Origin: Lewinellaceae bacterium
Lineage (GTDB): Bacteria > Bacteroidota > Bacteroidia > Chitinophagales > Saprospiraceae
DNA: 64,000 nt
NCBI GenBank assembly: GCA_020636375.1
Contig: JACJXZ010000011.1
Coordinates: forward strand, 1-64,000
Direction of reading: 5' to 3'
A program made the position numbers and the translations under genes. Under the pieces are notes generated by a model, which saw nothing but the letters and a program-made list of their open reading frames with translations, was not told the origin of the DNA and searched no databases. The stretch's first letter is position 1. Every line of letters starts with the position of its first letter. Positions 15,890 to 24,406 of this stretch are shown piece by piece.

Positions 15890-18800
15890 ATGATCCTCTT
15901 TTTTGGAAGCCCCGACGACATCGTTTTCGCCGTACAGCCCGGCGCCCCGCCCACTGCCGAAGACATCGCCCGGCTCTCCTGGCTGTTCGGCGGCCGGCCG
16001 AAGATCGAAGCGGAGCGCGTCGAAGGGCCCTTCGCCGGCCCCCGGGCCGCTATGGTCACCCCCTGGAGCACCAACGCCGTGGAGATCACCCAGAATATGG
16101 GCATCGCCGACATCCGTCGCATCGAGCAGTTCCGGCCGCTGGCCGCCGGGCAGGGCGGATACGACCCCATGCTGCACCAGAAATACCCGGCCCTGCACCC
16201 GGACATTTTTACCATCGACGTCGAGCCGGAACCGGTCCGGGCGGTCACCGACATCGCCGCCTACAACCAGGCAGAAGGGCTGTACCTGAGCGGGAGGAGG
16301 TCGAATACCTGAGCAGGTAGCGCAGCGCATCTACCGCCCGCTCACCGACTCGGAAGTGTTCGGCTTTTCGCAGATCAACAGCGAGCACTGCCGCCACAAG
16401 ATCTTCAACGGCACGTTCGTCATCGACGGGCAGGAGCAGCCGGAATCCCTCTTCGGCCTGATCAAAAAGACGGCCAAAGCCCACCCCAATTCCATCGTCT
16501 CGGCCTATAAGGACAACGTCGCCTTCCTGAAAGGGCCGCGGGTCAACCAGTTTGCCCCCCGATCAGCCGACCATCCCGATTACTACGAGAAAAAAGCGTT
16601 CGACTCCGTCGTCTCCCTGAAGGCGGAAACCCACAACTTCCCCACTACCGTCGAGCCGTTCAACGGGGCAGCCACCGGCTCCGGCGGCGAGATCCGCGAC
16701 CGCATGGCCGGCGGCAAAGGCTCCCTGCCCCTGGCCGGCACAGCGGTCTACATGACATCCTACTCCCGCCTGGCGGCCGGCCGCCCCTGGGAGCAGGCCA
16801 TGCCCGAGCGGCCCTGGCTTTACCAGACGCCGATGGACATCCTGATCAAGGCTTCCAACGGGGCTTCCGACTTCGGCAACAAGTTCGGCCAGCCCCTGAT
16901 CGCCGGCTCCCTGCTGGCCTTCGAACACGCCGAGCATGCCCGCCGGCTGGGCTTCGACAAGGTGATCATGCTGGCCGGCGGCGTCGGCTCCGGCAAGCAG
17001 GACCAGGCCCTGAAGGGCGAACCCCGCCCCGGCGACAAGATCGTGCTGATGGGCGGCGACAACTACCGAATCGGCATGGGCGGGGCGGCCGTCTCCTCCG
17101 CCGATACCGGCGAGTACCACTCCGCCATCGAGCTCAACGCCGTGCAGCGCTCCAACCCCGAGATGCAAAAGCGCGTGGCCAATACCATCCGCGCTCTGCT
17201 GGAAAGCGACGACAATCCCATCGTGGCCATCCACGACCACGGCGCCGGCGGCCACCTCAACTGCTTCTCCGAGCTGGTGGAAAACACCGGCGGCCGCATC
17301 GACCTGGACGCCCTGCCCATCGGCGACCCCACCCTTTCCCAAAAGGAGATCATCGGCAACGAAAGCCAGGAACGCATGGGGCTGGTCGTCGCCCCCGAAC
17401 ACCTGGAACGGCTGCGGCGGATCGCCGAACGGGAACGCTCGCCTATGTACGTGGTGGGCGACGTGACGGCCGACGGCCGCTTTGCCTTCGTTTCGGGCAG
17501 CAGCGGGGAAAAACCGATGGACATGGCCTTGTCCGACCTGTTCGGCAGCTCCCCGAAAACCATCATGGAAGACAAAACGCTGGAACGGCAGTACGCCGGG
17601 GTCGATTACCAGCCGGAGCGCCTGCCCGAGTACCTCGAACAGGTGCTGCGCCTGGAAGCCGTCGGCTGCAAGGACTGGCTGACCAATAAGGTAGACCGCT
17701 GCGTGGGCGGCCTGGTGGCCAAGCAGCAGTGCGCCGGCCCCCTGCAACTGCCCCTCAACGACTGCGGCGTGATGGCCCTGGGCTTCGATACCCACTACGG
17801 CGTGGCCACCTCCATCGGCCATGCGCCGGTGCCGGGCCTGATCGACCCGGCGGCGGGCGCCCGCAACGCCGTGGCCGAAGCCCTGGCCAACCTCGTCTGG
17901 GCGCCCCTGGAAGACGGCCTGCGCTCCGTCTCCCTCTCCGCCAACTGGATGTGGCCCTGCCGCAACGAAGGGGAGGACGCCCGCCTCTACCAGGCCGTGA
18001 AAGCCGCTTCCGACTTCTGCATCGCCCTCGGCATCAACATACCCACCGGCAAAGACAGCCTGTCGATGAAACAAAAATACCCGGACGGGGACGTGCTGGC
18101 GCCGGGCACGGTGATCGTCTCTACGGTGGGCGTGTGCGACGACATCCGGGGGATCGTGGAGCCTGTTTTCCAAAAGGGCGGCGGCCCCGTTTATTATATC
18201 AACCTGTCGATGGATGGCTACAAACTGGGCGGCTCCTCCTTCGCCCAGGCGCGCAACCGGGTGGGCGCCGAAGTGCCGGATATCCAGGACGCCGGGAAAT
18301 TCGCCGCCGCCTTCGCCGCTGTCCAGCAACTGGTCAAAGAAGGCAAAATCCTGGCCGGCCACGACGTCTCGGCGGGCGGGCTGATCACGGCCCTCCTGGA
18401 AATGTGTTTTGCCGACAACGAGCTGGGGGCAGAGGTGGATTTGAGCGCCCTTGGAGAGGCGGATCCCATCAAACTGCTGTTTTCCGAAAACTGCGGGCTT
18501 GTCTTTCAGGCAGTCGACGAATCCGTTGCCGCCGGCCTCGAAAAGCTGCCCATCCCCTGCCACCGCATCGGGCGGGTAGTGGAGGGCAATATCCTAAACA
18601 TCAAAAACGGGCCGGCAACCTACGATTTCGACATCGCCCGGCTGCGCGACATCTGGTACGAGACCTCCTGGCTGCTCGACCGGAAGCAAACGGCCGCCAA
18701 TAAGGCCGACGAGCGCTACCAGAACTACAAACGCCAGCCGCTGCAATACGATTTCCCCCACGGTTTCTCCGGAAAAATGCCGGCTATTAGCCCCTCGGCC

Positions 18801-19550
18801 CGGCGCCCCCGGGCCGCCATCCTGCGGGAGAAGGGCAGCAACTCCGAGCGGGAGCTGGCCCACGCGCTCCACCTGACCGGCTTCGACGTGCGCGACGTGC
18901 ACATGACCGACCTGATGACGGGCCGGGAAACGCTGGAGGACATCCGCTTCCTGGGCGCCGTCGGCGGCTTCTCCAACTCCGACGTGCTGGGCTCGGCCAA
19001 GGGCTGGGCCGGCACCTTCCTGTACAACGCAAAGGCGCGGGCCGCCCTGGAGCGCTTCTTCGCCCGGGAGGACGTGCTGTCCGTCGGCATCTGCAACGGC
19101 TGCCAGCTGTTCGTAGAGCTGGGCCTGATCAACCCCGGCCACGAGCCGAAACCGAAGATGGCCTTCAACGATTCGCACAAGCACGAAAGCGGGTTTACCT
19201 CGGTCAAAATCCTGGACAACAACTCGGTGATGCTCTCCGGCCTGAGCGGTTGCACCCTCGGCGTCTGGATCTCCCACGGCGAGGGCAAGTTCGAGCTGCC
19301 CCTGCCCGAAGATCAGTACAACATCGTGGCCAAATACGGCTACGAAGGCTACCCGGCAAACCCCAACGGCAGCGACTACAACACCGCCATGATGGCCAGC
19401 GCCGACGGCCGCCACCTGGTACTGATGCCCCACATCGAGCGCTCCGTCTTCCCCTGGAACTGGGCGTTTTATCCCCGGGACAGGGCGGATGAGGTTTCGC
19501 CCTGGATAGAGGCTTTTGTGGAGGCGAGGCGGTGGGTGGAAAGGAGGTGA
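15890..19550 (+). CDS. purL: Phosphoribosylformylglycinamidine synthase, large single-chain form, with two apparent frameshifts
   Basis: Converts FGAR, glutamine and ATP to FGAM in purine synthesis. From ATG 15890 (MILFFGSPDD) the product would be about 1,220 residues, normal for the fused PurL. The N-terminal PurS-like part is followed by FGFSQINSEHCRHKIFNGTF, the synthase domains (ETHNFPTTVEPF, GAATGSGGEIRD, VAIHDHGAGG) and a C-terminal glutaminase with nucleophile motif GICNGCQL (about 19087-19107) and WISHGEGKF. The frame slips twice: near 16,291 (expected four G, three seen) and near 16,305 (one G missing before AGCAGGTAGC). The residues on both sides are well conserved, so base-calling errors are as likely as mutation. 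Confidence 0.93.
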
Positions 19551-19567
19551 AAGGCATGCGCATCAGG

Positions 19568-19690
19568 CTAAGTAGTTGGAAACATTTATTGCAACTAATG
19601 CTGCTTCGAAAGCGTCGCCTGGCAGCTCTAGGGCAATGGTTATATGGCTATATGGTTATATTGTTACGCTAAATGTGTCCGCTTACTTAA
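19568..19690 (+). repeat. Dispersed repeat, copy 1 (inverted copy at 57.8 kb)
   Basis: About 120 bp that match 57780-57896 in reverse complement, including CTAATGCTGCTTCGAAAGCG and the ends TAAGTAGTTGG...GTGTCCGCTTACTTA. The ends form an imperfect terminal inverted repeat of about 16 bp, so this is a MITE-like element. The rest of the gap, 19691-20022, holds no gene. Confidence 0.75.
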
Positions 19691-20022
19691 TAGGTTAAAA
19701 TGGAGCCTTTACCGGCTTCTTCGCCGGGGGAACCCAGCTGCCGGCGAAGAACTCACCCCCGGCCGATCCAAGATCGGCCACCCCCTCTCTTTATCACCGC
19801 AGGGTCAGGGGGAAGAGAGGGGGTAAGGCCGGCCCCGCAACTGGCCACGTTGGCTTACAGCGCAAGTTGCCCTTCCCCCTCTCTCCCCTTTGGCCGCCGG
19901 CAGCACAAGGCCTGCCCGCCGTACTTTGTACTACGGCAGGCGGGGAGGGGGGGCCTGGCTTCCGCTGAGGCGGCTACGAGTTGTACCTATCTTACTGTCA
20001 GCCCAACGGGCTGATATAACCC

Positions 20023-20149
20023 AGCCCAGGGCATCGCCCTGGGCGACATCGGGTGCCAAACCATAGCCATGAAGGGGCGATATAAATTATTTTGCCCTTT
20101 CAGGGCGTAATTGAACGGCCATTTGTCGCCCAGGGCGATGCCCTGGGCT
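20023..20149. repeat. Palindromic CCCAGGGC repeat
   Basis: AGCCCAGGGCATCGCCCTGG at 20023-20042 and its extension return inverted at 20124-20149. Each arm is itself a near-palindrome (CCAGGGC/GCCCTGG). A further GCCCTTTCAGGGC hairpin lies between. No coding potential. It resembles dispersed intergenic palindromes common in large bacterial genomes. Confidence 0.7.
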
Positions 20150-20210
20150 ATTCCTATTTCAGCCTTTCAGGCTGATGGCAGCCCATTGCCCATCTATGTA
20201 CAACTCGTAG

Positions 20211-21090
20211 GCTTAGCAACTCCAAAGGCTGGCCACCTCACAGGTTTCAACACATCAGCACGATGAGCATGCCACCGCCCCGCCGCCGCCCCGCCCTATG
20301 CGGCCTATGTGAAAACGCCCTATGTGCGCTATGTGATAAAAAAGCGGCTGCCCGCCGCCGCCGTCCGCTCGCTGGCACCATCCGGTACCGCCGTCGCCCC
20401 GCCCTATGCGGTATATGTGAAAACGCCCTATGTGCGCTATGTGATAAAAAGCGGCTGCCCGCCGCCGCCGTCCGCTCGCTGGCACCATCCGTACGCCGTC
20501 GCCCCGCCCTATGCGTTATGTGAAAACGCCCTATGCGCTATGTGATAAAAAGCGGCTGCCCGCCGCCGCCGTCCGCTCGCTGGCACCATCCGTACCCCGC
20601 CCCCGCCCTATGCGTATATGTGAAAACGCCCTATGTGCGCTATGTGATAAAAAGCGGCTGCCCGCCGCCGCCCCCGCTCGCTGGCACCATCCGTACGCCG
20701 TCGCCCGCCCTATGCGTATATGTGAAAACGCCCTATGTGCGCTATGTGATAAAAGCGGCTGCCCGCCGCCGCCCCCGCTCGCTGGCACCATCCGTCAGCT
20801 GTCCCGCCCTATGCGTACTATGTGAAAACGCCCTATGTGCGCTATGTGATAAAAAGCGGCTGCCCGCCGCCGCCGCCCGCTCGCTGGCACCATCCGTACC
20901 AGCTGCCCCGCCCTATGCTTATGTGAAAACGCCCTATGTGCGCTTAGCAACTCCAAAGGCTGGCCACCTCACAGGTTTCAACACATCAGCACGATGAGCA
21001 TGCCACCGCCCCGCCGCCGCCCCGCCCTATGCGGCCTATGTGAAAACGCCCTATGTGCGCTATGTGATAAAAAGCGGCTGCCCGCCGCCG
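20211..21090. repeat. Tandem array of a ~105-bp unit, bounded by a longer direct repeat
   Basis: About 7.5 copies of a unit that contains CCCTATGTGCGCTATGTGAT, then GCGGCTGCCCGCCGCCG, then TCGCTGGCACCATCCG. Units differ by small substitutions and one- to few-base indels. A stretch of about 130 bp starting GCTTAGCAACTCCAAAGG occurs at 20211 and again at 20942, so it brackets the array. The frames through it are open by chance and change from unit to unit, so I read it as non-coding. A distant relative (CCTATGTGGCCTATGTGATT) ends the window at 63953-63972. Confidence 0.85.
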
Positions 21091-21232
21091 CCGCAGGCTT
21101 GCAACCGGAAAACCCACCTGACACACTTTTCTGGCCACCCCCAAAACGCCTTCAAAAAAAAATCCGGGTCCATGGGTACCTTGCCCGGCCTGCCGGGAAC
21201 TAACGGGTGAACATCATAAAAACCACACAACG

Positions 21233-22561
21233 ATGAAGAACCCAATTTATGTTTTCGGTTTTTTAGTACTGGCGGCTGTCCTTTTCGGATGTAAAAAAGA
21301 GGAGGCTGAGCCTAAAGTAGATGAAAACGGCCTGACCCGGGAGATCAACGACCTGGTGCCGCAGTACATCCTGGATGAAATGCAGGAGCTCGGCATGCCG
21401 ATCAACGGCGGCGCCACCCCGCCCGACCTGGAGGACACCTACCTGGCTTCCCCTTTCGTGTTGAAGAACAGCAATATCCCGGCCGACATCCCGGGGACCC
21501 TGTTCGCAGACCTGGAGTTCCACTTCTATGGGCAGAACAACCAGGACCTCACCATCATGATCGACTACATCACCTCCAACGGCTTTTACACCGAGCAGGG
21601 GGAAGGGCTGGGCAGTTTTATCGTTGGCGATGAGTGCTCATTCTCCGTTTTCGTCGAGGTGGACCTGACCATCAATGGCGACCCGGCCAAGGCGCTGAAC
21701 GTCTATTCCGGCGAGGTAGTGAACAAAGGCATCGAGAATTTCCACTACGCCAACTTCTTCCTCGAAGACTACGGCGACCCCAACGGCGTCTTCATCGAAG
21801 TCGGCGAAGGGCGGGTCTTGTGCGACCAGGACCGTTTCTCCCCGCTGAAGGGCGGCGAGTCGGAGTGGTATACCCGGCTGCCGGACTGCCCCTGCGAATA
21901 TTCGGAAAGCCTGGACGGGAAGGCGGAAATGTGCGGGACGTGGATCGACTGCGGCGCCGCCAGCCAGGAGTACCACTACGGCGCCACGTACGAAATCCGC
22001 TGGGTGCCGGACCAGCCCAACGATCCCGGGCAGCAGTGTACTTACGACTCCGCCAAAAAATTGATCACATCGGGCATCGGCGCCGGTTCGCCCGACCGGG
22101 ATTCCCCGGATATTTGCGGCTGGGGGGATATTTTGACCGGGCAAGGCTTCCCGGATTACGACCACTACTGCAAGGATGTCGTCCCCTGGGGAAAGGGCGG
22201 CTCGCTCGTTTGCAGCGAGAGTTCCGTCCCCTGCTGGATTTACCTCCGGGACTGGCCGGCCAACAAAGGCAAAAACTGCCCCGCCCCCGCCAACCCGGTC
22301 AGCGATATTCAGCACATGCTCCGGCTGGTGGGAGATATGTCCTGCGAAGAAGTGACGCTGATCATAAAATCGGCTAAGGAAAGCCCCAATTTGCTGATCG
22401 ATGCCGACTTGCGGGATTACCTGACCGGCGAAATCGAGTACCTGCCGGAAAACCAACTGATCGACAAGCTGAAAAACTGGAAGGACCTGAAATCCTGCAG
22501 CATCTTCCCGAGCGATGATCTGTGCGTGCTGATAGACCTCGCTATCGCTAACCTGCAGTAG
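21233..22561 (+). CDS. Predicted lipoprotein of unknown function
   Basis: 442 residues with a lipoprotein signal: MKNPIYVFGFLVLAAVLFGC, Cys20 as the lipidated residue, followed by KKEEAEP. So it is exported and anchored, probably at the outer membrane. The mature part is acidic and contains several Cys pairs (CPCEYSE, DICGWGDI, VCSESSVPC) that may form disulfides. No enzyme motif or repeat is recognised. It stands alone, 140 bp after the tandem repeat array and 30 bp before a MITE. ATG start with an A-rich leader. Function unknown. Confidence 0.8.
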   Translation: MKNPIYVFGFLVLAAVLFGCKKEEAEPKVDENGLTREINDLVPQYILDEMQELGMPINGGATPPDLEDTYLASPFVLKNSNIPADIPGTLFADLEFHFYGQNNQDLTIMIDYITSNGFYTEQGEGLGSFIVGDECSFSVFVEVDLTINGDPAKALNVYSGEVVNKGIENFHYANFFLEDYGDPNGVFIEVGEGRVLCDQDRFSPLKGGESEWYTRLPDCPCEYSESLDGKAEMCGTWIDCGAASQEYHYGATYEIRWVPDQPNDPGQQCTYDSAKKLITSGIGAGSPDRDSPDICGWGDILTGQGFPDYDHYCKDVVPWGKGGSLVCSESSVPCWIYLRDWPANKGKNCPAPANPVSDIQHMLRLVGDMSCEEVTLIIKSAKESPNLLIDADLRDYLTGEIEYLPENQLIDKLKNWKDLKSCSIFPSDDLCVLIDLAIANLQ

Positions 22562-22593
22562 GGCTGGCCGACGGCAGCGCGTTGGGAAACTTC

Positions 22594-22695
22594 GGCTACC
22601 CGTCTAAGGTTGGACAGCAGAAAGGGGAAAGCCGAGCGGAGTCGAGGCCAAGCGTGTGCAGGAGGCATGGAGTGTCCAACTTTAGACGGGTAGCC
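22594..22695. mobile_element. MITE, family 1, copy 1 (102 bp)
   Basis: Ends GGCTACCCGTCTAAGG... and ...TTAGACGGGTAGCC form a 23-bp inverted repeat with one mismatch. Flanked by the perfect 8-bp duplication GAAACTTC (22586-22593, 22696-22703). The 102-bp body is almost identical to copies at 41037 and 44695. Too short to encode a transposase. Confidence 0.9.
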
Positions 22696-22703
22696 GAAAC
22701 TTC

Positions 22704-23138
22704 CATGCGCATCAGGTTAAGAGGGCAACTATTGGGTGTCGGGCTAAGAAGCCGGACAGGTTGCTGTTGTCGGTTGTTGGTTGTCCGTTAGGGAACCCGA
22801 TTGTTCCGGCGGGCCCAAAGCCCGGGCATGCTTATATGTTTGCGAACCGCAGGACCTGTTCCGAACTCGTTTCGGAAGAGCGCAGAGGGCCGCAGAGGAA
22901 AGGCCGCATGGCAGGATGCTGCTTGCGCAGCGGAGCTACGATACTCTTCTCTGCGCTCCCTTCGTTCCCTGTGGTTTTACAAACATATGAGGGCCGCAGG
23001 GAAGAATAGCCGCGTACTTTTGAGCACCCTGCCCGATAAGAGTCGGGATGTAGGCTCCAACCCGGTTTTGCTGCCCCCAACACCCCAACACCTCAACACC
23101 CCAACACCTCAACACCTCAACACCTCAACACCAGACCT
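22704..23138. other. Intergenic region with an 8-bp tandem array
   Basis: No gene seen. From 23079 to about 23134 there are roughly seven copies of an 8-bp unit CAACACCT (variants CAACACCC). Short reading frames here have no recognisable product. Confidence 0.6.
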
Positions 23139-23153
23139 ATCAAACTTGAGTTA

Positions 23154-23270
23154 AGAGCATGCCTCCCCGTACGCCGCCTCGCTCATCCCAAACTCCGGAG
23201 CCACCACCTTCACCTCCGCCCAGCTCAGGCCGTACAGCTTGTATACCAGGAGGTCGATTTCGGTTTTGGA
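23154..23270 (-). pseudogene. Duplicated 3' end of the type IIG restriction-modification gene
   Basis: About 115 bp are nearly identical (a few substitutions) to the last part of the restriction-modification gene at 24408-24527. They encode the same C-terminal peptide (LVYKLYGLSWAEVKVV, EFGMSEAAYGEACS). The Abi gene lies between the two copies. The upstream part of the gene is missing here. Confidence 0.85.
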
Positions 23271-23294
23271 GGGAGGTGTAGGTTGTGATCAAAT

Positions 23295-24224
23295 TTAACA
23301 CCATAATGGTTCCTTCAACCAATTTTCTGCAAACCCCAAATGCGCTTTGTCAACCTCGGGATATTTTTTAAAAAGTTCGAATAAGTCTCTTTTGAAAGTA
23401 TGGTAAGGGTTAACCTTGCCCATTAGAAATGCTAGAATACATAAAACAGCATAGGTCTTGAGTTTCTTATCTTTTGTCCCTCGGTTGGTGGAGTCATTTT
23501 CCCAGCGAGATACCCAAGGGCCTCTCGGTGATTTGGGCCACACTGGTGAAATAGTTAGTATGATATTCCATAATCTGGCGTGATGAGCACAGATGTTGCG
23601 GATATAGACGAGGGTGTCCATCCAGGAAATCAGCACATTATAATTTAAACCGAAGTGGTCACTGATCTGGTTTTTATCTCTAGAACTGCTAAGGTTTTTA
23701 TAAATGCCATAGAGTGACCTGAATGATATGATCTCAAAACTTTTCCATGCTGGTGGAAGGTATTGATCAAACTTCCTTCTGTACTTCAGAATGAACTCTT
23801 CCTTACTTTCCTGTACATTATCTGAAATTCTTTTCAGAATATTAACAAACTGCGGAAAACTTTGAAAGGCATTACCATCTTTATACCAGAAACCAGATGA
23901 GTATTTATGAGATTGGTGATAGATAATTTGTGTACGAAGTGCTATTTCTATTTCTTCAATGGCATAGAATACTGAAAGCCTTAGCTCGCTGTCAAACTGA
24001 TAGAGGCGAAAAGCAGCCTCAAAAGAGGCATCCTTTTTGAAAATTTCTTTTTCCTTCGGTTCTTTTAAAAGAGGAAACCAATATGCACTTAACCTGTTGT
24101 AACTGATATTCCTGAGTACCTTTTCGGCTTTGGCCTCATTGGGGATCAACATGCCGCGACTCTTGAGTAGAGTTACCTGCTCACTGAAGGTTTTGGGTTG
24201 CTTTTGATAAGTTATCTTTGACAC
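23295..24224 (-). CDS. Abi_2-family abortive infection protein (HEPN-type)
   Basis: About 310 residues from a GTG at 24224 (MSKITYQKQPKTFSEQ). The open frame extends to 24335, but that part overlaps a terminator hairpin. Matches the Abi_2 (AbiD/AbiF) family: KPKTFSEQVTLLKSRGM near the start, NRLSAYWFPL, LRLSVFYAIEEIEIALRT, and the HEPN ribonuclease motif RNICAHHARLWN (R-x4-H) near residue 225. Such proteins are thought to act as RNA-cleaving effectors that stop infected cells. It is embedded between the 3' end of the restriction-modification gene and a duplicate of that 3' end, forming a small defence patch. Lower GC than the neighbour gene suggests it was acquired. Confidence 0.85.
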   Translation of the reverse strand: MSKITYQKQPKTFSEQVTLLKSRGMLIPNEAKAEKVLRNISYNRLSAYWFPLLKEPKEKEIFKKDASFEAAFRLYQFDSELRLSVFYAIEEIEIALRTQIIYHQSHKYSSGFWYKDGNAFQSFPQFVNILKRISDNVQESKEEFILKYRRKFDQYLPPAWKSFEIISFRSLYGIYKNLSSSRDKNQISDHFGLNYNVLISWMDTLVYIRNICAHHARLWNIILTISPVWPKSPRGPWVSRWENDSTNRGTKDKKLKTYAVLCILAFLMGKVNPYHTFKRDLFELFKKYPEVDKAHLGFAENWLKEPLWC

Positions 24225-24235
24225 GGCGCGTAGCT

Positions 24236-24292
24236 TAAAAAAACAGAAAACCCGCCAAACATGCGCGTAGCCAAAGCCAGAGGCGAGGCGGG
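24236..24292 (-). terminator. Rho-independent terminator after the restriction-modification gene
   Basis: On the minus strand GGCGGG-type arms pair (24287-24292 with 24251-24256) and are followed by TTTTCTGTTTTTTT. It lies about 115 bp past the restriction-modification stop codon and before the Abi gene start. Confidence 0.6.
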
Positions 24293-24406
24293 TCTTGATA
24301 GTTTCAAAATTAAGGATAATTTTGGATATATGCAAGAATGTTGTTAGGTCCTGACGTTTTTTTCAACTTTCACCGCCGCATACCCCGTCCGTTGAAGTTT
24401 TAGTTT

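Noticed and set aside
16563..18563. Long minus-strand frame opposite purL (666 codons) and similar long frames opposite cox, restriction and hydrolase genes
   Set aside because: Shadow frames of GC-rich coding sequence with no recognisable domains; the plus-strand products are clear families.
20263..20997. Repeat protein encoded by the tandem array (ENALCALCDKK-like units)
   Set aside because: Units contain indels that shift frame from one to the next, frames are open on both strands because of composition, and no start signal is present.
20211..21090. CRISPR array
   Set aside because: The whole ~105-bp unit repeats including the middle; there are no unique spacers of constant length and no cas genes.
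23140..23322. Small independent gene after the Abi gene
   Set aside because: It is the duplicated 3' end of the restriction-modification gene, or its antisense, without its own start.
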